The notes under the pieces were generated by a model. The model saw only the letters and a program-made list of their open reading frames with translations. It did not search any database and was not told where the DNA came from. From Paenibacillus sp. 1781tsa1 (lineage in GTDB: Bacteria > Bacillota > Bacilli > Paenibacillales > Paenibacillaceae), in the NCBI RefSeq assembly GCF_024159265.1, contig NZ_JAMYWY010000001.1, positions 5,022,001-5,086,000 of the forward strand: 64,000 nucleotides of DNA, read 5' to 3'. The translations under genes were made by a program, and so were the position numbers. Within the stretch, counting starts at the first letter, position 1; each line of letters opens with the position of its first letter. This document shows positions 43,719 through 52,099 of this stretch, piece after piece.

Positions 43719-45062
43719 TTAGCTTCTCTTTTTAAAAAGGTAAATCCCTGCAACCAGGATAAACCACACCGGAGTGACAAATAACGCTACTCGCGTATCC
43801 TCGGCCAATGCCAGTACTACCAGCACAAATACCAGAAAAGCCAGAATTAAATAGTTCGAAAACGGATATAGTGGCAGTTTGAAGCGGCTGCGACTCGCCA
43901 GTTCCGGCTGAGAACGACGATATCTAAGATGACAGATCACCATGATGCCCCATACAAAGATGAAGCACACCGTCGACACACTTGTGATCAGCGTAAATAC
44001 GCCCTCAGGCATGATATAGTTCAGAACAATCGCGATCAAAATAACAATCGTTGAGAAAAACAGCGCGTTGGAAGGAACCTTCCTGTTATTCAGACGTGCA
44101 AATGACTCGGGTGCATTGCGATCCTTTGCCATGGAGAACACCATACGGCTTGTACTGAAAATGGCACTGTTACAAGCCGAAGCTGCGGAAGTCAGTACCA
44201 CGAAGTTCACAATGCCTGCGGCTGCCGCAATACCTACAGCGGCAAACACCTGTACAAACGGACTTTCAGTAGGCACAATGGCGTTCCACGGGTAGATACT
44301 CATGATAATTAGCAATGCTCCAACGTAGAAAAGCAATACCCGAATCGGAATCTGGTTAATTGCTTTCGGAATCACCTTCTCCGGGTTCTCCGTTTCCCCC
44401 GCTGTGAGCCCCACCAGTTCCATGCCTACAAAGGCGAACACCACCATCTGGAACGATATGATGAAGCCATGCAGTCCATTCGGGAACCATCCCCCATGAC
44501 TCCACAGATTAGTGAAGCTCGCAGGACCCTGATCCGTTGTAAAACCTTTGAAAATCATATATAAACCTACAACAATAAGTGCCAAGATGGCCACCACTTT
44601 AATCAGGGCAAACCAGAATTCCATCTCACCAAACAGCTTGACCGTCGCCAAGTTCATGATTAGCAAAATGACCAGCGCAATTAACCCTGGTATCCACTGA
44701 GGTACATTGGGAAACCAAAACTGCGTGTACAATCCAACGGCCGTAATATCAGCCATGGCAATGGAAATCCAGCAGAACCAATAAGTCCAGCCTGTAATAA
44801 ATGCCGCCATATTTCCCAGGTAATCACGCACAAAATCGACAAAGGAATGATACTGCAAATTGCTTAACAGCAGCTCCCCCAATGCACGCATGATCAGGAA
44901 CAACACAACACCAGTAATAATATAGGCCAGCAAGATGGATGGCCCTGTCAGTTGGATCGTTTTGCCTGCTCCCAGAAACAGACCTGTCCCGATCGCACCT
45001 CCAATCGCCATCAACTGTACGTGCCTGTTCTTTAATCCCCTTGTTAACGTTTCTTGCTGCAT
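43719..45062 (-). CDS. Amino-acid permease, AAT family (CycA-like)
   Basis: APC-superfamily amino-acid transporter of 447 residues with twelve helices. The AAT hallmarks are GLKNRHVQLMAIGGAIGTGLFLGAGKTI at the start, GPSILLAYIITGVVLFLIMRALGELL, and FSAFVGMELVGLTAGETENPEK-type residues (FVGMELVGLTAGE). The pattern is closest to CycA/AapA transporters for D-serine, D-alanine and glycine, but the substrate is inferred. GGTGG stands 6 bases before the ATG at 45062; a TTG lies two codons upstream. A dispersed repeat occupies the region upstream. It is a single-gene unit. Confidence 0.92.
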   Translation of the reverse strand: MQQETLTRGLKNRHVQLMAIGGAIGTGLFLGAGKTIQLTGPSILLAYIITGVVLFLIMRALGELLLSNLQYHSFVDFVRDYLGNMAAFITGWTYWFCWISIAMADITAVGLYTQFWFPNVPQWIPGLIALVILLIMNLATVKLFGEMEFWFALIKVVAILALIVVGLYMIFKGFTTDQGPASFTNLWSHGGWFPNGLHGFIISFQMVVFAFVGMELVGLTAGETENPEKVIPKAINQIPIRVLLFYVGALLIIMSIYPWNAIVPTESPFVQVFAAVGIAAAAGIVNFVVLTSAASACNSAIFSTSRMVFSMAKDRNAPESFARLNNRKVPSNALFFSTIVILIAIVLNYIMPEGVFTLITSVSTVCFIFVWGIMVICHLRYRRSQPELASRSRFKLPLYPFSNYLILAFLVFVLVVLALAEDTRVALFVTPVWFILVAGIYLFKKRS

Positions 45063-45178
45063 GATCAACCACCACTCTCTTTCTGCACATGCTCTCTACG
45101 ATGAAAAATAATATTAATCATCATATAATAATCTGCCCAGAATACATATGCCTCTTTATATATTTTTTTTGCACAACA

Positions 45179-45473
45179 AAGAGGACGTCCCATAAGTCAT
45201 TGATATGACGGGGGACATCCTCTTTGCTGTGTTATTTTGTTTTAATGAACCTGACACACGCTATTCGCTCCCATTTGCCCAGATCTGAGATCTAACGAAT
45301 CAGAGAGACGCTATTTCGTCGATTCACTGGATTTTTTAGGTTTGGGAGCCCTCTTATGACGATATAGCGTTACTGAGGCTCGTTACATCTCGCAACCGTT
45401 GATGATCTGCCATTTAAGGTGCGGTAGGTTCGTTAGCCATTGGACAAGGCGGAATCCCTTTTGAGACAGTCCC
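45179..45473 (-). repeat. Dispersed non-coding repeat, long copy
   Basis: This 295-bp element is the inverse-orientation counterpart of 29433-29603. Both ends match the other copy (hairpin end AAGAGGACGTCCC...GGGGACATCCTCTT; other end TTTTGAGACAGTCCC), while two internal segments, about 45277-45360 and 45387-45427, are unique to this copy. In the hairpin the single base change turns a U-A pair into a U-G pair on the minus strand, so pairing is kept if the minus strand is transcribed. It fills most of the 430-bp gap 45063-45492 between the permease and small membrane protein genes. No transposase frame is visible. Confidence 0.88.
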
Positions 45474-45492
45474 TGATTTTACACACGTTTTA

Positions 45493-45738
45493 TCATACAT
45501 ACCTAATGAAATATATTAAAATATAAACCAAACATAGAACAGAAACGACTAAAAAGGCAATCGCCAATGAACGTTCGGTTTTCCAAACTCGAATCGCATT
45601 AGCAACACTAATCATCACGAGCGCAATCAAATTCATAACACTCGAATACAAATAAAATGAGTTGAACACGATCATCATACATCCTACGATCCAGATGAAC
45701 CAAAACCAAAGTGGAATTTTCAGAAAAAGCTGCTTCAT
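45493..45738 (-). CDS. Small hydrophobic membrane protein
   Basis: Protein of 81 residues with three hydrophobic stretches (IPLWFWFIWIVGCMMIVFN, SVMNLIALVMISVANAI and SLAIAFLVVSVLCLVYILIY), so almost entirely membrane-embedded. I do not recognise a family. AAGGAG lies 9 bases before the ATG, which supports real translation. A dispersed repeat follows its stop codon and a sigK fragment lies upstream. Function unknown. Confidence 0.72.
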   Translation of the reverse strand: MKQLFLKIPLWFWFIWIVGCMMIVFNSFYLYSSVMNLIALVMISVANAIRVWKTERSLAIAFLVVSVLCLVYILIYFIRYV

Positions 45739-45941
45739 TAAGATGTACTCCTTATATATTAAATTAGTCTGTGTACAAGATATTCTTCAACAGGAAGTAA
45801 AATTCCTTTATTTAGGTCATAATCCCAAATAATTAATATTATCTAGACCCAATTTTAAGTATCTTCACAGTAAAAAGGGCTCCCGATAAAGGCGCCCTCT
45901 GGTCTGTTAAGGTATTCCTTTTGCTTATTCAATCTGCTCTG

Positions 45942-45988
45942 AGGATATCGATCGGTGTAATTTCATTGCCCTCTTTGTCCGTACCAAT
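45942..45988 (-). pseudogene. Decayed fragment of a sigK-like gene
   Basis: 47 bases match sigK positions 46348-46394 at 43 positions by eye. Read on the minus strand it gives IGTDKEGNEITPIDIL, against IGTDKEGNEITLIDIL in SigK, and then runs into a stop a few codons later. Three of the four base changes lie in third codon positions and are silent, so it decayed from a functional paralog or duplicate. It lies in the 356-bp gap 45739-46094, which otherwise shows no gene; nothing else there is clearly sigK-like. Confidence 0.8.
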
Positions 45989-46094
45989 TTCAGAGAGCCA
46001 AGTGTATCAAATTTTCGATCTTCATGCATCCAGCTACAATTAATGGGTTCGGAAAGCACCATCGTTTTAACGAACAGCGCTATCTAACCAGCAA

Positions 46095-46793
46095 CTATTT
46101 TTGCTTATAAAACTCATGATACAGCTTCATTAACGCCCGCTTCTCAATCCGTGAAACATAAGAACGTGAGATGCCCAGTTCCTTCGCAATTTCGCGTTGA
46201 GTTCGTTCCTCCCCGCCTGCTTCCAGACCAAATCGACCGATGACAACTTCCTTCTCCCGGTCATCCAGGATGTCTAGATTGCGATAAATTTTGCTTTTTT
46301 CAATCTTGAGCTGTACCCGATCTACGACATCATCAGCTTCTGTGCCAAGGATATCGATCAATGTAATTTCATTGCCTTCTTTGTCTGTACCAATAGGGTC
46401 GTGCAAGGATACGTCTTTGCGTGTTTTCTTTAGGGAACGAAGGTGCATAAGTATCTCGTTTTCAATACACCTTGCTGCAAACGTGGCAAGCTTTGTACCT
46501 TTGCCTTGTTGAAAACTTTCGATGGCTTTGATCAAACCAATGGTTCCGATGGAAATCAAGTCCTCTTGATCTTCACCCGTATTGTCGAACTTCTTGACGA
46601 TATGCGCGACGAGGCGCAGATTGTGTTCAATGAGCAGATTGCGGGAGTGAGCATTGCCTTCAGCCATAAGGCGTAAATGTTTGGCTTCATCATCCTCAGC
46701 CAGTGGCTGGGGGAACGCATTATTTTTGACATACGAGACGAGTAACGTTAACTCTTTAATGAATAGAGCAATTGCGGTAAACAATCCGGGCAC
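46095..46793 (-). CDS. sigK: RNA polymerase sporulation sigma factor sigma-K
   Basis: Late mother-cell sigma factor of 232 residues. The sequence follows Bacillus SigK through KELTLLVSYVKNNAFPQPL (including the pro-sequence region), LLIEHNLRLVAHIVKKFDNTGEDQEDLISIGTIGLIKAIESF (region 2), KGTKLATFAARCIENEILMHLR, VSLHDPIGTDKEGNE, and region 4 REIAKELGISRSYVSRIEKRAL. The gene is intact here, not split by a skin-like element. The start is GTG at 46793: AGGAGGTG lies 6 bases upstream, while the longer frame to 46838 has no ribosome binding site. SigK is normally made as an inactive precursor cut by SpoIVFB. A fragment of a second copy lies just downstream. Confidence 0.95.
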   Translation of the reverse strand: MPGLFTAIALFIKELTLLVSYVKNNAFPQPLAEDDEAKHLRLMAEGNAHSRNLLIEHNLRLVAHIVKKFDNTGEDQEDLISIGTIGLIKAIESFQQGKGTKLATFAARCIENEILMHLRSLKKTRKDVSLHDPIGTDKEGNEITLIDILGTEADDVVDRVQLKIEKSKIYRNLDILDDREKEVVIGRFGLEAGGEERTQREIAKELGISRSYVSRIEKRALMKLYHEFYKQK

Positions 46794-46923
46794 AGATGAC
46801 ACCTCCTGCAGTTTTACAACGATCTGGCCTGAGCACATGTGGGAACAGGGTCGATCTATTGTATGTAGGCAGAGGCCCAGAAGTGCACGTACACTCGAAA
46901 AAGGGGATGATCTTTCGAAGATT

Positions 46924-47103
46924 TCACAGACTCACAGAAACGATGGAGCCAACCCGCTGAAGCAGGAGAAATTCTTTTTCCACACTTTCGATAAAATACT
47001 TCTTTTCACCAAATAGGACAACATCATTCTGGGCTAATGAAACATCGCTTTTAAAATAGATCACATTGTCCGTTTCACGGAACGCACCTTTGTAATAAAA
47101 CAT
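46924..47103 (-). CDS. Small hypothetical protein
   Basis: Protein of 59 residues, MFYYKGAFRETDNVIYFKSDVSL..., soluble and beta-rich in appearance, ending ESVEKEFLLLQRVGSIVSVSL. AAGGAG lies 8-9 bases before the ATG at 47103, which supports translation; the longer frame to 47124 is less likely. I do not recognise it. It lies upstream of sigK on the same strand, so it may share a transcript with it. Confidence 0.6.
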   Translation of the reverse strand: MFYYKGAFRETDNVIYFKSDVSLAQNDVVLFGEKKYFIESVEKEFLLLQRVGSIVSVSL

Positions 47104-47235
47104 CCTATTCCTCTCCTTCAGCACAGTACCTATACCTATGTAATAATAAATTAAACCAATCTTTACACTCTCATTAACCCCAACTACAAAATTAATAATA
47201 CCCTATATGCTCCGTTCAGATGACTTGATCCCATA

Positions 47236-47272
47236 ACAAAAACCCCAGCTCTGTACAAAACAGAACTGAGGC
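47236..47272 (-). terminator. Terminator of the secreted esterase gene
   Basis: On the minus strand CCTCAGTTCTGT pairs with ACAGAGCTGGGG, followed by TTTTTGTT. Confidence 0.8.
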
Positions 47273-47332
47273 TGCGGCTCATCCAATATAAATCCCAGTA
47301 AATATCTGAGAATCCCTAGGAATACCGGTTAA

Positions 47333-48280
47333 TTACTTGAAGATTCGTTGTGAGAACTGATACAGGCCGCTGTTCCAGACAGATGGTTCGTGTCCACCTA
47401 CATCCAGATAAAAGGTATGCGGAATGTTCATGCTGCTCAAGCCATTTTTAAAATTCTGGCTGACCCATAACAAACCATCACTTGATCCACAGGAGATCCA
47501 CAACAATTTGAGTTGGCTAGCGACTTGTCCCGGGTTGGAAACCAGCTGCGATACAGATTGCGTATTCGGTGCAGCCGAGAAGGCCCCTACCCAGGCGAAG
47601 GTATTCAGATTTTTCAATCCAAAGTTAAGCGACTGCCCACCACCCATGGACAGACCGGCCAACGCACGACTATTCTTGTCTTTGTACACCGGATAATTGG
47701 CCTCGATATGAGGAATCAGATCCTTGAGCAGGTCTTGCTCGAATCGTTCAAACGCAGCCACTTTGTCCGGAGCAAAGATGTCACCCACTGGACGGTCATC
47801 CTTCATGGCACGGCCATTCGGCATGACAACGATCATATCTGACAGCTTGCCTTCGGAATACAGGTTGTCCAGAATGTTCTTCGGTTTCATGGCGTTTACC
47901 CACTCATGTTCATCTCCACCGATACCGTGCAAGAGATACAGAACGTTATACTTTTTATTCTGTGAATATCCTGGAGGTGTATACACCGTAGCTTTCCGTG
48001 CATTGCCTACCGTTGTGGAATAATAGGAGATCAGATTGGTATTGCCGTGCGGAATATTGTTGCGATAGGCATCATAACCCGGCGGTGCAGGCACAACTGG
48101 AGTGTTAGCCAGCGCATTTTGCCCGGAATTATCCATGGTGCCGGTCGTTCCCTGATCTACCACCGCCTGAATGGGGCTTGGAGCTACGTTTTCCTGCATA
48201 TCGGCTGCAGACGCCATTGTAGGTACAAGGAGTGCTGCTGTGATGGAGAGACTCAGAATCTTGGACAGGCCTTTTTTCAT
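47333..48280 (-). CDS. Secreted CE1-type esterase (feruloyl/acetyl-xylan esterase-like)
   Basis: Secreted alpha/beta hydrolase of 315 residues. A signal peptide (KGLSKILSLSITAALLVPTMASAAD) is followed by an 80-residue linker and an esterase-D/CE1 domain: YNVLYLLHGIGGDEHEW, GLSMGGGQSLNFGL (nucleophile Ser) and DVGGHEPSVW (His). This matches the feruloyl/acetyl-xylan esterase domain found in xylanases such as XynZ. It probably removes ester side groups from plant polysaccharides outside the cell. GGAG lies 10 bases before the ATG at 48280; the longer frame begins with TTG at 48289. A cre-like site lies upstream. Confidence 0.9.
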   Translation of the reverse strand: MKKGLSKILSLSITAALLVPTMASAADMQENVAPSPIQAVVDQGTTGTMDNSGQNALANTPVVPAPPGYDAYRNNIPHGNTNLISYYSTTVGNARKATVYTPPGYSQNKKYNVLYLLHGIGGDEHEWVNAMKPKNILDNLYSEGKLSDMIVVMPNGRAMKDDRPVGDIFAPDKVAAFERFEQDLLKDLIPHIEANYPVYKDKNSRALAGLSMGGGQSLNFGLKNLNTFAWVGAFSAAPNTQSVSQLVSNPGQVASQLKLLWISCGSSDGLLWVSQNFKNGLSSMNIPHTFYLDVGGHEPSVWNSGLYQFSQRIFK

Positions 48281-48362
48281 CAGTATCAATCTCCTTTGGA
48301 ATATGATTTTAAACCGTGTACGAACCTCATAACAGGTCTTTCAGATATACAAAAACCCCAAT

Positions 48363-48376
48363 TGAAAGCCCTTACA
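48363..48376. promoter_or_regulatory. Candidate CcpA (cre) site upstream of the esterase
   Basis: TGAAAGCCCTTACA differs from the cre consensus TGAAAGCGCTTACA at one base, but that base is in the conserved central CG. It lies 83 bases upstream of the esterase start, in the 401-bp gap 48281-48681, where I see no gene. Confidence 0.4.
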
Positions 48377-48624
48377 TTTTAATGCGAAATTCCTCCCTTC
48401 CACGCAAGAACACGGACCATTATACTTCCCTTCCTCAATACGGAAGTACACATCCATGATCCATAATTTACAATGAATTCCAATTACATCTTTATTATAT
48501 CACCTCACAAGGCCTGTACATCATCAAAAAACTTAAATAACTATATCTTATCGTTTAAAAAGTATACTTTTACACACCACCAGACCCTCTATTCACTCCC
48601 AAGCTCCGGTACTCCTCATGATAT

Positions 48625-48666
48625 AAAAAAGCCTCAACTCTCCGTGTTCAGCGGAAGAATTAAGGC
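48625..48666 (-). terminator. Terminator of the MFS gene at 48.7-49.9 kb
   Basis: On the minus strand GCCTTAATTCTTCCG pairs with CGGAGAGTTGAGGC, followed by TTTTTT. Confidence 0.8.
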
Positions 48667-48681
48667 AAAAGTATTTTATGT

Positions 48682-49929
48682 TTAGCTTGCCGGCGCTGCG
48701 TCTGCAACCTGAGCCACCTCTGGCCCATGATGTTTACGCTCCATGAACAGACTGAAGAGCAGTCCTAGCAAACCCAATCCGGCAATAACTGCTGCATACA
48801 AAGGTACCGATATAAGACCCGTGTGGGTAATTGCATACCCACCCAGATAGGCACCCCCTGCATTCCCCAGGTTAAATGCGGAGTGACTTGATGTTGTCGC
48901 GAGCAGCGGCGCTTCACGGGTCATATTCATGATTCGAATCTGCAATCCTGGCATAATACCAAAGGCCGCAACACCCCAGAAGAATATCGTAATCACCGCG
49001 AGATATGGATTCTCCAGGGTAAGCGTAAGTGCAGCCAGAAGAACAGCCAGGATGCCAAAGTTGACGATCAGGGAGGGCATTAGCCTCCAGTCCGCCAGGC
49101 GACCGCCAACCATGTTGCCCAACGTAACACCGAATCCGAAGAGCACCAGAATCCAGGTCACATTTTGCTCGGCAAAACCACTAATGTCCACAAGCATCGG
49201 CGTGATGTAAGTAAACACGGCAAACAGACTTCCGCAGCCCATTGCTCCCACGAGCAAAACCAATAATACTTGGGGACGGACCAGATTCCGAAATTGCTGT
49301 CCGAGGTTTGCTGGTGCGCCTTGCGGGAGGACGGGAATGAACCGAATGATACCAATCAAGGAAATGATACCCAATATCGTAATTGCCCCGAAAGATGACC
49401 GCCACCCGAGCTGTTGCCCGATAAATGTACCAAACGGAACGCCAATGATGTTGGCAATCGTTAGCCCCGCGAGAACAACGGATACCGCTCCTGCCCTCCT
49501 CTCGGGTGCAACGAGCCGCGTCGCCATGATTGAACCTACACCGAGGAACGTACCATGGGCAAATGCCGTTAATATCCGTGCTGAGATTAACAACCCGTAT
49601 GTCGGGGCAATGACAGACAATGCGTTCCCGATAATGAAAATGCACATGAGCAGCACCAGCAGTTTCTTCTGTGGAATTTTATGCGTAAACACGGTTAAGA
49701 TCGGCGCACCTACCGCTACACCAAGCGCATAGCCCGTAATGAGTTGTCCTGCCTGTGGAATGCTTACATTCAAGTCTGTTGCCACATTGGGCAGCAAGCC
49801 CATAATGATAAACTCAGTCATACCAATTGCAAAAGCGCCTATAGTCAGGCATAACAGGGACAATGGAAATGCCCCTCGTTTACCGGACTGCGAAGCCTCT
49901 AATCCTGTTTTGTGTCCAGTCGTGCTCAT
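48682..49929 (-). CDS. MFS transporter, DHA1/AraJ-like
   Basis: Major facilitator protein of 415 residues with twelve helices. LSLLCLTIGAFAIGMTEFIIMGLLPNVATDLNVSIPQAGQLITGYALGVAVGAPILT is the helix 1-2 signature of the AraJ/YdhP sugar or drug efflux branch, and SARILTAFAHGTFLGVGSIMATRLV and GLTIANIIGVPFGTFIGQ follow it. GGAG precedes the ATG at 49929 at a longish spacing; the open frame to 49983 overlaps the upstream gene and is unlikely. It starts 26 bp after the ADP-ribosylglycohydrolase gene on the same strand, so they may share a transcript. Substrate unknown. Confidence 0.9.
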   Translation of the reverse strand: MSTTGHKTGLEASQSGKRGAFPLSLLCLTIGAFAIGMTEFIIMGLLPNVATDLNVSIPQAGQLITGYALGVAVGAPILTVFTHKIPQKKLLVLLMCIFIIGNALSVIAPTYGLLISARILTAFAHGTFLGVGSIMATRLVAPERRAGAVSVVLAGLTIANIIGVPFGTFIGQQLGWRSSFGAITILGIISLIGIIRFIPVLPQGAPANLGQQFRNLVRPQVLLVLLVGAMGCGSLFAVFTYITPMLVDISGFAEQNVTWILVLFGFGVTLGNMVGGRLADWRLMPSLIVNFGILAVLLAALTLTLENPYLAVITIFFWGVAAFGIMPGLQIRIMNMTREAPLLATTSSHSAFNLGNAGGAYLGGYAITHTGLISVPLYAAVIAGLGLLGLLFSLFMERKHHGPEVAQVADAAPAS

Positions 49930-49955
49930 AGATGTACTCTTCTCCTGTCTCTTAA

Positions 49956-50882
49956 TCAACGATTTTCTATCGCCTTCAACCATAAGGCATCTGTTAGTTG
50001 TTCGAACGTTTCACGCATAGCCAGCTTGTCCCGCCAGTGTACCGGAATACCACTCAATCCATAATAAGCACCTGCAATCTGCCCATACACAGCACCTGTA
50101 GTGTCCGCATCATCACCCAGATTAACAGCTAACAACGCGCCTTCTTCAAAGCTCGCCGATTTATGGAACGCCCATAATGCTGCTTCGAGTGAACGAACCA
50201 CATAACCGCTGCCCTTAATTTCCGGCGGTTCTTTGCTCTGATAGGAACCCCTAACAATCTCTTCAATAGCGGGCGAAAAAGTAGGTTCTTCCCTCCATTG
50301 TCTGCATGTCTCCGGCATTAACATGACGTTTTTGTCCGCTCCACGTAGGCCAGCAACAATTATGGCGGCTAGCACTTCACATGCTTCCACGCTTTCCATT
50401 GCAGCATGTGTTGTCCGGGAGCTCAGCCCGGCATAGCGGACCGCCTCGGTTGGTTGATTGGCATAAGCCATTGCGACAGGTGCAAGCCTCATAATAGAGC
50501 CATTGCCCGCCGTCATCGGGTCCGTTGATCCGCTGTAAGCTTCCTCAGTTATCTCAAATCTCTCCAAGGCACTTCGCGTGGCCCCGCCGATATCAAAGCA
50601 ATCGCCTGTACTGCTCATGTACCCGACCCTGTACCAATTCGTATATCTGCGCATCTGATCCGCAGGATCGAAGTTTTCATTACGTACCAGACTTTCTGCC
50701 AGACATAGAGCCATGGATGTATCATCTGTCCACTGCCCTGCCTCTAGCCCGAATACGCCGCCTCCCACCATATCTGTCACAGGTTCAAATGTGCCCGGAC
50801 TGCTGAATTCCACGGTAGTTCCGAGCGCATCACCCGCGGCAAGCCCGATGAAGCATCCATTGAAACGGTCTCTTTGCAGCAT
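49956..50882 (-). CDS. ADP-ribosylglycohydrolase family protein
   Basis: Mg-dependent ADP-ribosylglycohydrolase of 308 residues. The metal-binding motifs are clear: GQWTDDTSMALCLAESL near residue 50 (T-D-D), and LGDDADTTGAVYGQIAGAYYG near residue 255 (D-x-D-T/S). GCFIGLAAGDALGTTVEF opens the fold. Members remove ADP-ribose from proteins or other targets (DraG, ARH3, Tri1 immunity type). The target here is unknown and no toxin or nitrogenase gene is adjacent. GGGAGG lies upstream of the ATG. It precedes the MFS gene in a likely two-gene unit. Confidence 0.92.
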   Translation of the reverse strand: MLQRDRFNGCFIGLAAGDALGTTVEFSSPGTFEPVTDMVGGGVFGLEAGQWTDDTSMALCLAESLVRNENFDPADQMRRYTNWYRVGYMSSTGDCFDIGGATRSALERFEITEEAYSGSTDPMTAGNGSIMRLAPVAMAYANQPTEAVRYAGLSSRTTHAAMESVEACEVLAAIIVAGLRGADKNVMLMPETCRQWREEPTFSPAIEEIVRGSYQSKEPPEIKGSGYVVRSLEAALWAFHKSASFEEGALLAVNLGDDADTTGAVYGQIAGAYYGLSGIPVHWRDKLAMRETFEQLTDALWLKAIENR

Positions 50883-51384
50883 GCTTGTCTTCCTCCCTTA
50901 CTCCATATACTTTCAGAATCTTTCTTCTATTTTCCCACAGGGCCTGATCTGGCGTAAAGCTAATAAAATCCAATCAATGAAGCTCCATTTCTTCTATTAT
51001 AAAAGTGTCGAAAGGTGTTGAACGGCCAGATCCTCACATTTTCATAAAAATTCTTTTATTTTATTATGCTGAAAAAACAGTTTATTCAGTACACCGCTTA
51101 CATGTAAAGGGCTTAACGGTTTGCAAGGTTCATTACTTTCTGAAAATACGTCATTCACGTGAAAATTTTCAATGTAAACATTCATAACACACTTGACCCC
51201 CAAGTTTGTCCTATGTTACGGTTTTATTAGCTTTTAACGCATATTTTTTCCCAAATTAATATTCATTAACGATAAACTGCGTCAGATAACATTCCGCGGT
51301 TTAATGAATATACGGAAATGAATTTGCAGAAAATTTTCATTTTATTTTATCCCAAACTAATTCTGAAACAGGAGGAACAAATTT
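50883..51384. other. Intergenic region with a long hairpin upstream of the HAD-mtlD operon
   Basis: This 502-bp gap holds no credible gene; short frames there lack ribosome binding sites. ATATTCATTAA (51259-51269) and TTAATGAATAT (51301-51311) form a perfect 11-bp inverted repeat, extended inside by an AAAC-GCG / CGC-GTTT pairing, 74 bases upstream of the HAD gene. It may be an operator or a leader RNA structure. The left part is AT-rich without clear signals. Confidence 0.6.
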
Positions 51385-52053
51385 ATGATTAAGGCACTGG
51401 TGTTTGATTTCGACGGAACGATTATTGATACAGAGACAGCATGGTATATTGCTTTTCGTGATGCTTACAAGGAACACGGCGTAGATCTAACCCTGGAGAT
51501 GTACTCACAATGCATCGGTACCAGTCTGAAAACATTTAATCCGTATGAGTACCTCATCACAGATTTGAATCTTCCGATCGATCGGGAAGCGTTCAGGGAG
51601 TCCGTGCAGTTGCAGCACGCTGCATTGATGAACAAAGAAAAGGTACGTCCTGGTATTCAGGAATATCTTGAACAAGCACGTGAAGCCGGACTGAAACTCG
51701 CTGTAGCATCCAGCTCCAAACGTGAGTGGGTTGAACAGCATCTGGAACAATTGAAACTGAAAGATTATTTTGAAGTCATTCGTACGGCAGATGATGTAGC
51801 GAATGTTAAGCCTGACCCGGAACTCTACAATCAAGCGCTTGAAGCCCTTGGAGTAACTGCAGACGAAGCCGTAGCGATTGAGGATTCACCTAACGGCGCG
51901 CGTGCAGCTGCTGCGGCTGGTATGCACTGCGTAGTCATCTCGAATACCATCACCGGAACACTGGAATTCGATATGCCTCACCAACGGCTATCTTGCTTGA
52001 CTGACCTTGCATTTAACGATTTGATTTCGAAGCCACTCGTCACTACCGTCTAA
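51385..52053 (+). CDS. HAD family hydrolase (beta-phosphoglucomutase-like phosphatase)
   Basis: HAD phosphatase of 222 residues. Motif I is FDFDGTIIDTE (nucleophile first Asp), motif II is AVASSS, motif III is the Lys in VKPDP and motif IV is IEDSPNGARAAAAAG. The helical cap between motifs I and II is of the beta-phosphoglucomutase/YcjU type. AGGAGG precedes the ATG. It lies 46 bp upstream of mannitol-1-phosphate dehydrogenase on the same strand, with no mannitol PTS genes, so a sugar-phosphate or mannitol-1-phosphate substrate is a sensible inference. Family certain, substrate not. Confidence 0.9.
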   Translation: MIKALVFDFDGTIIDTETAWYIAFRDAYKEHGVDLTLEMYSQCIGTSLKTFNPYEYLITDLNLPIDREAFRESVQLQHAALMNKEKVRPGIQEYLEQAREAGLKLAVASSSKREWVEQHLEQLKLKDYFEVIRTADDVANVKPDPELYNQALEALGVTADEAVAIEDSPNGARAAAAAGMHCVVISNTITGTLEFDMPHQRLSCLTDLAFNDLISKPLVTTV

Positions 52054-52099
52054 GGTCTGCACGAATTTCGCGATTAATCCTTAAAGGGGGAGTTCACAC

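Noticed and set aside
45179..45473. Dispersed repeat considered as an insertion sequence
   Set aside because: Too short for a transposase, no coding frame, and its ends are not inverted repeats of each other; kept as a non-autonomous or RNA-type element.
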